From: Blattamonas nauphoetae
Lineage: Eukaryota; Preaxostyla; Oxymonadida
Length of the DNA stretch: 64,000 bases
Assembly (NCBI GenBank): GCA_033064195.1
Contig: JARBJD010000112.1
Span: 62,001 to 126,000 of the forward strand
Direction: 5' to 3'
The first letter of the stretch is position 1, and each line of letters opens with the position of its first letter. The notes under the pieces were generated by a model, which was given only the letters and a program-made list of their open reading frames with translations, was not told the DNA's origin and did not search any database. A program made the position numbers and the translations under genes. Of the stretch, positions 44,701-55,207 are shown piece by piece.

Positions 44701-45133
44701 AGATATTGGATGATGACTGTCAATGGTCGTCATCGTTCCCAACTGTCAAAGACTCATTCCAAGCAAGCCGTTCAGCACAATCGAGTGCACCTTCAAGACC
44801 GATAGCTCGGAAGCATGACACACAATTAGAAAGTCACTTGCTCAACTCGTGAAGAGTTGGAACCACTTCACTTATCACTCATTTTCGTCCCTATTCTCAT
44901 TTTATCCCAGAATTCTGTCAAAGTAACAATCATTGGACAATATTACGGTTTGGGGGATGGGAGCAAGTTTTCTAAATGTGTTGCCCATTTGCGTTAAGGA
45001 TAACTTCAATCAAAGGGATCGATTGGAACGAGATTCGTTTCAGGTCATTCGAGAACATGACGAGGTTCAAAAAAAGGGGTCCACAAAATGAAGAAGACGG
45101 TGAGAAATGATAAAGCGAAGAAAACGAAAAAAA
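44701..45133. other. Convergent intergenic region, no gene seen
   Basis: The 433 bp between two converging genes hold only short frames in all six readings. There is no recognisable repeat or structural RNA. A short ARM-gene 3' UTR and the 3' UTR of the large minus-strand gene probably share it. Confidence 0.5.
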
Positions 45134-48100
45134 TCAAGGTTGTCTGTTTTGTTGTGGATTGAATGAAGATGGTGACGCAGGGTGCGGTCCAAAAATGGGA
45201 TTGATTTGATAGGGGCTGGTTGTCGTTCGAAGCCCCATTGAAGATTGAGGTCGATGAGGAGATCTCAAGAAAGCGACAGTGGGCTGTGTTGTCATGGAAG
45301 AGTAAAACGAATAGAACCCTCCTGATCGGTTCTGAGAGGTTTGAGGGTATGGAATTTGGCCACCAGCAGCTGGCTGGGGTGAAGGAGAGACAGTTTGAGT
45401 GGGGGTGAGGGAGGGAACCGGTTGGGGTGATGCAGTGTGCGACTGAGTGAAGATTGTCCTGTCAAGCATCATCCCTGCTGTCGAGGATTGATCCACGGTG
45501 GGCTGATTGTTTTCGTCCTTCACTTGCTTCTCGTTCTTCATGATCTGCTTCAGCTGTGACGAGAGAGTCATGGATGTGTTGCGGAAGAAGTGGGAATCGA
45601 TGAAGCCAGAGACAAATGTCAGAAGATCGTCCTTCACACGGAGCGTGCCAACATCCACGAGAGCGTTCCACAGAGCCGACTGAGAAACGAGGACAGAATT
45701 GAGATGTGGCGGAGTTGGACAATACGAGGGTGGGAGGGGTGAGGTGTTGGGGATTGATTTCGAGGAGTGGGGAGGGTGTCTGATGAGTGGGGCAGAGAAG
45801 TGTTGTGAAGGAGTTGGATGAAGTTTGATGAGGGACGGGAACGATGTGAGGACGGGTGGTGGGACGGGATGAATGAATTCTTGGCTGCGAGTGTTGAAAG
45901 ACGAGAGGCAATACAGAACGAACAGTACTGGATTGGAAAGCACAGATGGTTCGTGCAAACTCAAGATCATCGTGCGTCGTTCGGTGTTTATGTTGGAGAT
46001 CAGCTGAGTCTCAGACAAGAGCTCGGTCTCGCCTGGAAGAGGCTGCAGGAAGCCTCTTCCCATCCGAAAGCTCCGTTGCCACTCGTTTCTGATCAGCTGT
46101 GAGAGGGCTGACCGTGTGGGTGCATCGAGGAGAGGGATCATCACTTCTTGCCTCCACTTTCGATCCTCGTCTTTGGCCCTCTTGAGCATCACAAGTGGAG
46201 TGAGGTTGAGTTTGTACGGATCCTGTTCTTTTCCCTTCTTCGGCTCGTCCTGTTTGGTGAGAGAGAGAAGCGCATCTCCATTCTTCGTCGCAGCATCTGA
46301 CTGTTTGAGATTGTCGACGAGAGTGGGAAGGATGGTTTTGATGAGCATTGCAGACAGTCCGAACGAAGCTGGTTTAGCTCTTCCGATGATCTCACAAACA
46401 CTCACACATTCCGTCTCGAATGCTCCAAGAAGCACATCCCGCCACATCCGTTTTGGCTTCATTCGTTCCTTTTCGGGAGGATCAGACATACGGTGTGCCT
46501 GCTCTTTGTCATCGTCTCCTCTCGTCTTGTTGATCGATCCTTTCGTTCCATCGAACACCGCTTTGGTTGAGACCATGCCTTTTCCCAGTGTTTCCCTCGC
46601 TTTTGGCTTCGAAGCGAACACAGTGGCGACGCGGGTAGGATTTCCTGCCTTCCCTTTTCCATGGCCAGTAAACTGTGACGCCTTTCCTCTTCCAAAGTGG
46701 CGCCGCTGGGAGGGTGGTCGTGACTGAGCTGTTCGATGAGCCTGCTCGGCCTGGGCTTGCTGATCCAAATCGCTGAGAGAGTCGTTGTTGCTCGAGTCGG
46801 ACTTTTCGAAGAGTGCCATTTCGCGGTTGAGGAAGCTCTGCAAACCGGAGAACCCTTCTTCCACACGCATTTCCTTCCCATCCTCTTCGTCGCTGTCCTC
46901 CTCGTCCTCACCAGAGTCGACGTTGTCTCGTTTCGTCTTCCACTTTTCGACATCATTCTCATCTGGCGAAGACTCCACTGTCAGTGTCGGTCGAAGCTTT
47001 TCAACAACAGGCTCGCTTCGTGTCTGATTGACGGTTCCTCTTCGTCCACCGCGATGCGTCTTTCTTCCCCTGGCTCGTCCTCGATTCGTGCGAGATTGGA
47101 AGACCTGTGGCGAATATCTGGCGGGGCGGGACGAGCTGACTCGTCTCCTTTTGGGAGTGGTTGGAGCTTCGTCGAGGTTAGGGAAGTCCGCCTCGGGGTG
47201 TTCAATCTGCGGTGAGTCGGTGTTGGATTCGTCTGATGTGGGGAAGATGTCGCTTCCGGATGATGATCCGGTCTCTGTCTTCTCTTCATCGTCCATCGGA
47301 GGTGTCGGTTGGTCCTCCTTTGAATCCGAAGCATCGTTTTCATCGACCTGTGAGGAGGTCGGCTCTGATGACGGTTTTTGTGAGTCACCTGGAATTTCTG
47401 TTTCTTTGACGACTTCGATTTCTGGTTCATGTTCAATCATTTGCCCCAATTTTTCTGGTTCCTGTTCGGCAACTGCCACAATCGGGAGTTGTGATGCCAG
47501 TGATTCGACTTTGATTTGTTGGTCTTCTTCCGTTTTGATGGTGGGTGATACTGGCGTGGTGAGCTGTCTCAGTTCCTCCAATTTTTTGAGTTGAAGGAGT
47601 TGTGCAGCTTCAACAACTTGGATGTCAGTTGATTTTGACTCCTGTTGAGGAAGGAGTGGCTTCATCCGATGTGTCTCAGCAAGCGACTCTGAATCAGACT
47701 CGAAACGTGGTGTCTTCTTGATCGTGCTGGCATCGATGTGTTCGAGTGAAGTTGGGAGAGTGGTCTGTGTTGGAATGGGATGTGGTTTCTCAGCAAAGCC
47801 ATCGTCGGGCTGGAAGATTGATGGAGGACGATGAGTTCTTCTCGTTTCTCGCGTCTGACTGAGCGGAAGGCTGTTCTGAGCAAGAGGTCGAGATCCCCTC
47901 GCTGGCTCGGCCTGAGCAGTGCTGTGATATTCCGAGTTTGCACACTCGACCAGGCGATGTTCAATCTCTGTGATCACGTCCGAAAGTTCCTCCACCAAAA
48001 CGGTGTTCACGAACGACAGGACCCGCTCTGCTCGCTCTCTGTGGTTCCTGTGTTGCTGATTTTGGGTAAGTTTCTGCCATGAGTGGCCAAGTGTCCGTTC

Positions 48101-51100
48101 ATACTCTTCGCAGACTCGGTCGATCAGAGGACGATGGGTTGGCTCTGTCGAGAGAGGAGGTGTGTGGGATGAAGGACCTGACAGAAGAGACGACATGAAG
48201 ATGGAGTCGTTCTCGTTCGGCTGTGAAGGAAAGAGGATGCTATGCTTGTCCATCGGATCTCGGATTATCTGATCGAGCTGGTGCCTCTCAACAAGGAGCT
48301 GGATAATGCACAGACACCCCACGAACACGTCCTCGATGCGAATGTCCACATCATCTCGGAAGAGAACACTCCATCGAAGACTCTGCAGGAAGAGCGTCCA
48401 CATCTCGGACAGTGCCACAACCGACAGACCCATGCTCATGCCGACTGAGATGGAGCGTGTGGAGAACGTGCGGGCGATAATGTTCTTCGAAAACGAGTGA
48501 ACGTTTGTGGCCCATCGCTTGTTCGGTTGCAGATGAGAGTTCAGGCGCCTGTTTCGTTTGTGGCGCAGTTCGGTGAGGATGGGAGAGACGACGGTGGAAA
48601 GGTTGTTTGAATGGTAGACAAGGCCGTCGCTGCTGAACTCCTGCTCGTGCTGGACGAGGGCAGTCTGAAGAGGGTTGGTCAGCATCAGCCGGATCTGGTC
48701 GAACAGGACCTTCTCCTCGTTGTCCTTCTCTTCTTTCTTTGCAGTCGCTCTGTTGTATTGTTCGTGTGCGTTCTTTTCGGCCGTTGTCTGGAGGACTCGA
48801 GGGGTTGTTGTTTTTCGTTCCATTGTCTTTCCGGAAATCCAATCAACTTTCTGCTTTGTTCGCTCATCCTCCACACACAACAATAACTCCTCAGCGATCG
48901 CTCTCTGAGCATCTGTGGGGGATTTTAGTCTAATCCATTTCAGAACGAGGTCCATCATTTGTTGCTCTTCGGTAATGTTGCTCTCGTCATGAATTTCTCC
49001 CGAAAAGGCTCGGCTGAGCACAGCAGGCGATCCCTGTCCTCTTCGGGAGGCCTGCAGATGTGTTCTGAGTCGAGCCACCTGCCCGTCTGGTGTGTATCGG
49101 CGTGTTGCGATGAGCACGTCCAACTTGCTCTGGATGTCATCGAGGGCCCTGTTCTTCTCCTGTGCCATCATCTGCTCCGGAGAGGCAGCCCCATAACCGA
49201 AGGTCTTGTTCGGAGCAGGGCCTCGCATGAGTGGGTCGTCGTGTGGGGACGAGGGAGGGGTGATCAAACCGTACATCGATTCTTCAGCCTTCCATTCTGG
49301 TCTGCTTTTCGGCACTGTGTTGCTTTCCATCAAATGACGGACAGTGCTAAGGTCGTTCTCCATTCTGACTCTCGTCTTTCGGTCGCCACCACTTTCAAAA
49401 TCTCGACCTTTTGGAGTCATCTCCATTTTGAGTCGCTTCTGTGAGTTCTTCGGGGTGTGGAGCAGATCCTCTGAAGAGGCTTCTGGTTGCCTCATTTCGG
49501 GAGTGTCAGGGTTGTTGATCGAGAATTCCTGCGGCTGTTCGAGAGGAGCGGCTGCAGAAGAAGGCTCAGTTGAAGTGTCCTGAACTGTGGCCACGCTTGA
49601 CTCGCCCTCTTTCTTGTCGACGAACTGGACCACTCGCTTCCGCTGAGGATTCGGCGGTGCGCTCGAATGCTGATGTGTTCGTAAGAACGATGTGATTTGC
49701 GCAGCGAGTGTGTCATAGCGAGAAGAGAGGTTGTTGGAGGTCAGGCTCCCTGAGTCAGCTGCGGCGGGGTTGGGTGTTTGTTCTGTGGCGGAGAGAGAAT
49801 TCATCCAGTTCATTACAACTTCTTCGCTGGTGTTTGGAGCGGGCTCAGTGATGTGCTTCCCTGTTGTGTCAGTCAACAGGAGCGGAGCAGTATTGTTGAG
49901 CAGTTTCTCCTTTTCCAGCCGTTGGTCTGCCTCTTCTGCATCCAACAGACACAAACATTCATTCACGTCTTTCCTTCGATTGCTTTGCTCCCGATGAGGG
50001 GTGGCTGTTGAATCTGATTTGTCAAAATCAATCCACTCAAAAAGTCGGTCCATCTCCGATCCGTCAAAGAAGGAAGCTGACTGACGGGTGTTCGGGAGGC
50101 TGGTTCCTGTCTGAGGAGGAGACACAATTTGAGCCGAAGGTCGTTTGGTAGGCCTTTGTGGGAGTGCCACTTTGGGGTTGTGGCAGAGATGGCTCTCGAC
50201 AACAATCTCTGAAAGAGCATTCACAGTGCTGAAGAAAGCGGGAGGGATGAGGTCGAGTGGGATGAGCGAGAAGATGTGGTTCACCACGACGAGATAGTCA
50301 GTCGGGTTGACACTGAGGAGAGTGAGCATTTCTGCGAGGGTTGCGTGTGGGATGCCAGCTGCGGAGAGGATCAACTGCGCCGAAAGGAGGGCGACAACTC
50401 GGATGTATGCCGGCGAGAGGAAGAATGGGAGAGAGGGCGTGGTTTGAGAGAAGGTGATGTCCTCCACCCAGAGTTTGGTGTCGTTGGAGAGACCATTGTC
50501 CGTTCTCTCCTTTTTCTGCCCAAGATAAATAAACCCGAGAAAGACACGAAAGAGATCCACTGCATTTGAGTAGGCTGGGCTGGGATCTCCAGGAATATGG
50601 AATGAAAAGCACGAGAAGACAAATGGTTGGGATTGGTCCTTTGCATAATCCATGAACTGTGAAGTCATTTTGCCCTGGATCTCCAAGTCATGGGTGATGA
50701 TGTCTTTAAGTGTGTAAAGTGGATTTGGAGGAGGGGATGAACTTTGATGGGGTTGGCTATTCGATGAGACCTCGTCAATCATGTCGTGTGTTTCATGATC
50801 TTTGAGATCATTGACTTCCTTCAATCCAATATCGGACGGAAACATGGAATGACTGGTAGGATTCATTACTTGAGATGATTGAACATCAACGACAGGGAGA
50901 ACTCGATGATTCAATTTTTGTTTTTCTTCCTCATCGATAGTTTCGAGACGAGGTTTCGTAAGGAGATATTGTCCATCAAACTGTATTGACTGAGCGCTTG
51001 GTGTTGATTTGGGATGAATTTGAAACGAGACCAAAGATGCTACCGATGGAGTCGAGGCGAAGAATGTTGGTGTTGGGCCTGTCGCTCTGAAAACAGTTTG

Positions 51101-51823
51101 ATAGATTGATGGAGGAGGCATGAGTAGATCATGAGATAAAAACGGTTGTTGAACAGTTGGGGTGGCTCTAACATGTCTTGATATGGAGCTTGGTGTAAGA
51201 GGAGGCGAAGTCAAACTCTCACTTAAAACGACAGGTATCTTCGGCTCAGTGAGCGTAGAATGCTGAATCTTAGGAACTGGAGTGGTTTTCAAGGGAAGTT
51301 GTTGAATAGAGTTGAGTAGAACCGACCGCCGATGCGAATTCTGTTGATGAGTCTTGTCAATATCATTGATTTGGTGAGAATTCAAATCGTATTGTCGATT
51401 TTTCACTGCTGAATAAAGTAAATATGTTGCGTTTTGCGAGTTTGTACAGAAGGCATTTTGAGTTGGCTCTCTGTTAGAGAATGAAGTGGATTTCATAAAG
51501 TTTTGCCCATCTTGAACAATTGGTCTGTGTACTAGTAGTGTGATGGGTAAATCATCTAACAAAGTTGATATAGTCCATGACAGCCCAAATATTTCCGTAA
51601 AAAATTCCTTGAACTCGCCAAAGATATGAATATTTTCGAGAGCGTAGAAAAAGCAGCTATCAATTTTTGTAAGTGTATCGACAAAGCCAGCATCAATATA
51701 AACAGTGGATAACCAGGTTGATATATCTTCCAGGTCCTGAGTAAGTGTCATTATTGGGGGAGGTGAAGAAAGAAAAAGAGTGAGCCGATCCTCGAAATCC
51801 ACTCTGGAATGAGAAACTTTCAA
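45134..51823 (-). CDS. 2,229-residue largely disordered protein, unknown
   Basis: One intronless reading frame of 6,690 bases. Residues 1-110 look folded and helical (EDISTWLSTVYIDAGFVDTL). Another folded segment lies near residues 440-560 (SPAYIRVVALLSAQLILSAA, DYLVVVNHIFSLIPLDLIPP), and more helical patches lie near residues 1,130-1,320. Between them are long Ser/Pro/Thr/Glu-rich stretches. A basic Arg/Gly tract occurs around residue 1,570 (TNRGRARGRKTHRGGRRG), followed by an acidic patch (GEDEEDSDEEDGKEM). The tail is Pro/Ser/Gln-rich. The Arg/Gly tract suggests RNA or DNA binding. No catalytic motif is seen. Plus-strand frames opposite it are mirror images. Lack of any known domain leaves the role open. 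Confidence 0.7.
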   Translation of the reverse strand: MKVSHSRVDFEDRLTLFLSSPPPIMTLTQDLEDISTWLSTVYIDAGFVDTLTKIDSCFFYALENIHIFGEFKEFFTEIFGLSWTISTLLDDLPITLLVHRPIVQDGQNFMKSTSFSNREPTQNAFCTNSQNATYLLYSAVKNRQYDLNSHQINDIDKTHQQNSHRRSVLLNSIQQLPLKTTPVPKIQHSTLTEPKIPVVLSESLTSPPLTPSSISRHVRATPTVQQPFLSHDLLMPPPSIYQTVFRATGPTPTFFASTPSVASLVSFQIHPKSTPSAQSIQFDGQYLLTKPRLETIDEEEKQKLNHRVLPVVDVQSSQVMNPTSHSMFPSDIGLKEVNDLKDHETHDMIDEVSSNSQPHQSSSPPPNPLYTLKDIITHDLEIQGKMTSQFMDYAKDQSQPFVFSCFSFHIPGDPSPAYSNAVDLFRVFLGFIYLGQKKERTDNGLSNDTKLWVEDITFSQTTPSLPFFLSPAYIRVVALLSAQLILSAAGIPHATLAEMLTLLSVNPTDYLVVVNHIFSLIPLDLIPPAFFSTVNALSEIVVESHLCHNPKVALPQRPTKRPSAQIVSPPQTGTSLPNTRQSASFFDGSEMDRLFEWIDFDKSDSTATPHREQSNRRKDVNECLCLLDAEEADQRLEKEKLLNNTAPLLLTDTTGKHITEPAPNTSEEVVMNWMNSLSATEQTPNPAAADSGSLTSNNLSSRYDTLAAQITSFLRTHQHSSAPPNPQRKRVVQFVDKKEGESSVATVQDTSTEPSSAAAPLEQPQEFSINNPDTPEMRQPEASSEDLLHTPKNSQKRLKMEMTPKGRDFESGGDRKTRVRMENDLSTVRHLMESNTVPKSRPEWKAEESMYGLITPPSSPHDDPLMRGPAPNKTFGYGAASPEQMMAQEKNRALDDIQSKLDVLIATRRYTPDGQVARLRTHLQASRRGQGSPAVLSRAFSGEIHDESNITEEQQMMDLVLKWIRLKSPTDAQRAIAEELLLCVEDERTKQKVDWISGKTMERKTTTPRVLQTTAEKNAHEQYNRATAKKEEKDNEEKVLFDQIRLMLTNPLQTALVQHEQEFSSDGLVYHSNNLSTVVSPILTELRHKRNRRLNSHLQPNKRWATNVHSFSKNIIARTFSTRSISVGMSMGLSVVALSEMWTLFLQSLRWSVLFRDDVDIRIEDVFVGCLCIIQLLVERHQLDQIIRDPMDKHSILFPSQPNENDSIFMSSLLSGPSSHTPPLSTEPTHRPLIDRVCEEYERTLGHSWQKLTQNQQHRNHRERAERVLSFVNTVLVEELSDVITEIEHRLVECANSEYHSTAQAEPARGSRPLAQNSLPLSQTRETRRTHRPPSIFQPDDGFAEKPHPIPTQTTLPTSLEHIDASTIKKTPRFESDSESLAETHRMKPLLPQQESKSTDIQVVEAAQLLQLKKLEELRQLTTPVSPTIKTEEDQQIKVESLASQLPIVAVAEQEPEKLGQMIEHEPEIEVVKETEIPGDSQKPSSEPTSSQVDENDASDSKEDQPTPPMDDEEKTETGSSSGSDIFPTSDESNTDSPQIEHPEADFPNLDEAPTTPKRRRVSSSRPARYSPQVFQSRTNRGRARGRKTHRGGRRGTVNQTRSEPVVEKLRPTLTVESSPDENDVEKWKTKRDNVDSGEDEEDSDEEDGKEMRVEEGFSGLQSFLNREMALFEKSDSSNNDSLSDLDQQAQAEQAHRTAQSRPPSQRRHFGRGKASQFTGHGKGKAGNPTRVATVFASKPKARETLGKGMVSTKAVFDGTKGSINKTRGDDDKEQAHRMSDPPEKERMKPKRMWRDVLLGAFETECVSVCEIIGRAKPASFGLSAMLIKTILPTLVDNLKQSDAATKNGDALLSLTKQDEPKKGKEQDPYKLNLTPLVMLKRAKDEDRKWRQEVMIPLLDAPTRSALSQLIRNEWQRSFRMGRGFLQPLPGETELLSETQLISNINTERRTMILSLHEPSVLSNPVLFVLYCLSSFNTRSQEFIHPVPPPVLTSFPSLIKLHPTPSQHFSAPLIRHPPHSSKSIPNTSPLPPSYCPTPPHLNSVLVSQSALWNALVDVGTLRVKDDLLTFVSGFIDSHFFRNTSMTLSSQLKQIMKNEKQVKDENNQPTVDQSSTAGMMLDRTIFTQSHTASPQPVPSLTPTQTVSPSPQPAAGGQIPYPQTSQNRSGGFYSFYSSMTTQPTVAFLRSPHRPQSSMGLRTTTSPYQINPIFGPHPASPSSFNPQQNRQP

Positions 51824-51952
51824 CGAAAAATGAAGATAGATCTCACAAAACGTGAGAAATTGTTCCAGTGAAATGAGTATTCACAAAAATGAAGATGGAA
51901 GGAATCATTTGACAACGAAAGGAAAGATGTATTGACAGAAAAGTAATGGAGA

Positions 51953-52561
51953 TTAGTTTGTCTTTCTAGACTTTCTGAAGCAAAGTCGAACGCATTTCAT
52001 GATTAATAAGACCAATATAACGATGAGAAGAGCACCCGCAATGATGCCCGTGATGATCCTGGAAAAAGTAGGTCAAAGAAGATAATACACTGTCTGAGTA
52101 TCTACAGGCCTTTTTTCATTGAGAAGAGTCCGACATGCAGCATCTAGATGAAGTGTCATTTGAGATGGTGAATCCTTTTCATTTACTAACGTCTTCGTGC
52201 GTTCGAACAAAAAGGCGCAGAGCTCAGCCATGTTGTGTGGATTCTTTGGCACTAAAACAAACAGGAGGATTTCAAAAAGTGAGGGGGGGTTTGATGACAA
52301 GCGAATTGGCATACATGTGTATGTGAAATCTGGATTTTTCAGGCAATCCGCTTGTAAGTAACCAAGTACCTTTTCCTTCGTGTCAAGCGGATCCGTTTTC
52401 TGACTGATTTGCGTCGTGACATCTGAAGAATAAGAATATTTTGAGAGAAATTGATGATGATGTGAGGATGGATGAATACTTGTTAAAACTTTCCTACACT
52501 GCCAAAAGATATTGACATACTCACATGAGCCAAGGGCGAAGATGAACGAACAGAAAACCAT
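51953..52561 (-). CDS. Small type I single-pass membrane protein, unknown
   Basis: Exons 52561-52480, 52422-52315, 52251-52089 and 52058-51953 give 152 residues. The N-terminus is a short hydrophobic segment (MVFCSFIFALGS) that could be a signal peptide. A lumenal or extracellular region with several Cys follows. A clear transmembrane helix sits near the end (IITGIIAGALLIVILVLLI) with a basic Cys/Arg/Lys tail (KCVRLCFRKSRKTN), giving an N-out, C-in type I topology. Introns are 57, 63 and 30 nt and each keeps the frame. No family is recognised. It lies 129 bp upstream of the large 2,229-residue gene on the same strand. Confidence 0.55.
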
Positions 52562-52847
52562 GTGAGAGTCGACAACCTACCAGATCGAGTCCACAAAACG
52601 ATGCACTCATGTGGAGAATGTGTCAGAGAATCTCGAAAGCGTCCCAATGAGTCATTTTTCCGAAGATACATGCTACGCAACGAAGTTTAAGAGCTAGACA
52701 CATCCTGATAATCAGATTCTTTTCTTTTCTGGGTCAGATCAAGGAAGTCCTTGGAAAGATGGTCAATATCTACTCAAACGTCACCATTTTGATGAAATAA
52801 AAATCAGTAATATACATGAGTGACAAGGCAATCATTCTAGTCGCTTG
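52562..52847. other. Gap between the membrane protein and the mariner remnant
   Basis: About 290 bp with no convincing reading frame. It presumably contains the promoter of the membrane protein. From here to the right end the sequence turns A/T-rich and repeat-laden. Confidence 0.4.
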
Positions 52848-53400
52848 TACAGGGGGAGCAAAAAGAAACCTGCTCTAAGGGCTGATCAACAAGGTTTGTG
52901 TTTGAAAGTTGAAAAACGAGTTTCGAGTCGTGAAATGTGTAGAAAATCAATTTTAAATGTCAATGGAGTTTCCTCCACGTGCAAAACACATTCTATAACG
53001 TCGGACCACAGCTTCAATAATCTGGTATTGGAGATCTTCTAGAGTTCGAGGGTCTTGGAGGCAGACTCGTTCGGTCAACTGGTTCCACAGCCAGAAGTCG
53101 CAGGGTGTCAGATCTGGACTTCTGGCTGGCCAGGGATTAGGTCCGTTCTTTCTGATCCATAGTCCTTGCATCCTTCGATTCAAGCAGTTGACGATTCTGA
53201 TTGAAGTGTGGGTTGGCGCACCATCCTGCATCGGTCACGATCTTCGTTCTGGATCCAGTTCTGCGCAAGCCAGGAAGAACTGTCGTCTGAGCATCTGCCT
53301 GTCTTTTTGTTGGTTCTCAATTCTATCGTTGAATATCGGCCCAAGAATTCCAGTACATGAGATCGCACACCATCCATTAATAGTACCGTCAAAAAAAGCG
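52848..53400 (-). mobile_element. Tc1/mariner-type DNA transposon remnant (3' half)
   Basis: On the minus strand the 53390-52953 stretch encodes transposase pieces: FFDGTINGWCAIS, then MQDGAPTHTSIRIVNC and WPARSPDLTPCDFWLW, the DG and SPD-x-x-P-D-F core of mariner-family DDE/D transposases. The spacing between the last two catalytic Asp is 36 residues, nearer the DD37D (maT-like) group than the classic DD34D. At least one frame change separates the two halves, and the N-terminal helix-turn-helix part is missing. TACAGGGGGAGCAAAAAG at 52848 is a plausible terminal inverted repeat end next to a TA. The other end is not found, since MITE sequence begins about 100 bp upstream of the remnant. It is dead and non-mobile as seen. 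Confidence 0.8.
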
Positions 53401-53504
53401 CAACAATTCATTAAACCGCCTTAATTCGTGTTTTTCCCAGAATCTGAGGGACATATTCCAACGAAGCAAAAATTTAAAAGTTTGAAAAAATCTCTGGTTA
53501 TAGT

Positions 53505-54095
53505 AGTGTCAATAACCCGTACATATTCAAAAACCCGTAACATGGGGCTTGAAAAATATACATTGGTCAAACTAAGAAAAATAAAATTTGGTTTCGCGCC
53601 GAAACCCCTGTGTCGGGAGAAAACCTCAAAATACTGTTTCCTTTGGGCGTCCACACATTTTTCTCAACTTTTTCCCCTTTTTTCTCCACAACCAGCCATC
53701 CGTTTTGAATCAAATAAAATGCATTGTAATCGTAAAGATCCCGACAAAAGCTGCTCAAAAAATAAAAGATTTTTTTTCTAAGAATTTTTTGTCGAGAAAA
53801 ATATGGGTTTTTTTCCATGTTCCCAAATATCCAGAATTGTTTCTCCAAATTTTTTTCAAAATGTTCATTTCACCAAAAAAACGTGTTTGTGAAAAATTCC
53901 ATCGAAATCGGTTCATGGGTTGTGAAGATATTGCCGAAACGATTTTTTTTATCGGGCAAAAGGGGGTATTTTGAGGTTTTCTCCCGACACAGGGGTTTTG
54001 GCGCGGAACCAAATTTTATTTTTCTTAGTTTGACCAATATATATTTTTCAAGCCCCATGTTACGGGTTTATGAAAAGTTCGGTTTATTGAAACTT
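53505..54095. mobile_element. MITE-like element, copy 1
   Basis: About 590 bp with inverted ends. The left arm starts at 53505 (AGTGTCAATAACCC) and the right arm ends at 54095. The arms share a block of about 105 bases with few mismatches (53526 onward against 53965-54069), including TTGGTCAAACTAAG and AAAACCTCAAAATAC. The core carries a motif starting ATCCGTTTTGAATC that recurs in copies 2 and 3. There is no transposase. Short translated frames are incidental. Confidence 0.8.
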
Positions 54096-54103
54096 CTATT
54101 ATA

Positions 54104-54697
54104 GTGGCGTCACCAATCGGTGTCCTGTCACCAATCGGTGCTTTTTTCTTGAAAAATCACGATGGATCAAACTAAGAAAAAAATAAATTTTTAGAATTCT
54201 ACTCCCACGCAATCCCGAGAAAACCTCAAAATACCCCCTTTTGCCCGTTGAAAAAAATCGTTTTGGCAATATCTCAACAACCAATGTACCGATTTTGATG
54301 AAATTTTTCACAGAAACGTTTTTTTGGCGAAATGAACATTTTGAAAAAAATTCGGAGAAAAAATTCTGGGTATATGGGAAGATAGAAAAAAACCCAAATT
54401 TTTCTCAACAAAAACTTCTTAGGAAAAAAATCGGTTTATTTTTTGAGCACCATTTGTCGAGATCTATACGATCACAATGCCTTTTATTTGATTCAAAACG
54501 GATGGCTAGTTGTGGAGAAATGAGGGAAAAAAGTTAAGAAAAATGTGTGCTTTCGGAACGTTATAGGTATTTTGAGGTTTTCTCGGGATCGAGCCGGAGA
54601 ATAATTCAAAAATTTTATTTTTTTCTTAGTTTGACCAAAAGTGATAAGTCCAGAAAAAAGCACCGATTGATGACAGGACACCGATTGGTGACGCCAC
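54104..54697. mobile_element. MITE-like element, copy 2
   Basis: About 594 bp, adjacent to copy 1. It starts GTGGCGTCACCAATCGG and ends with its reverse complement (CCGATTGGTGACGCCAC). A CACCAATCGGTG motif repeats within each arm. The arms also carry the TTAGTTTGACC and AAAACCTCAAAATAC blocks shared by the family. It sits back to back with copy 1. Confidence 0.85.
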
Positions 54698-54759
54698 AAT
54701 TAGTCATTAAAAAAACCGCTTTGTACATGGAAAGTGGCACTTTTCACAATTCATTTTGG

Positions 54760-55027
54760 TAGTATCTCAACCTGTGAATCAATTACCATAAAGTTTTCCC
54801 AGATACTTTTTTGATGATCCGAACATTTCAGTTAAATTTAGAAATAAACAATGGGTATCTGGAAAAAAGTTGAAAAACCCATTTTTTCTCGTAAACACTC
54901 ATAGAGGCAAAATGAGCTAGTTTTGTACAGAATCAACACTCCCGTTTTATTGTTTCAAATCACTCAGTTCATTCCATTCAAACCATTTTTTGGGGCAAAA
55001 CCTTATCTTTTCACTAGATCACAACTG
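54760..55027. mobile_element. Decayed relative of the MITE family
   Basis: The stretch resembles the core of copies 1-3 in order (a 'TATCTCAACnnnnnAATnnnTT' start, a TGGGTATCTGG block, then AAAACCCATTTTTTCTCG) but with many changes. Its right end, about 54925-55027, matches in reverse orientation the segment at about 60498-60600. Limits are approximate. Confidence 0.5.
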
Positions 55028-55207
55028 AAGTTGATCAAACCCATTATTTTATCAAATGACGTCAGGAAGTGTCAAAGCTGAGAATTGTTGTGAATGGTAA
55101 TGAAATATGATAAAAGATGACTCACTTACTCCTTTCTTCGAAGAGAAACCATAATATTGCTCTCGTGTGACAGCCATTTTCGCCGTTCGGTTGTTCTCAA
55201 CGAGTCT

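Noticed and set aside
53428-54104. Plus- and minus-strand frames of about 60-130 codons in the MITE copies
   Set aside because: They come from the palindromic arms and A/T-rich core, differ between copies and show no protein-like constraint.
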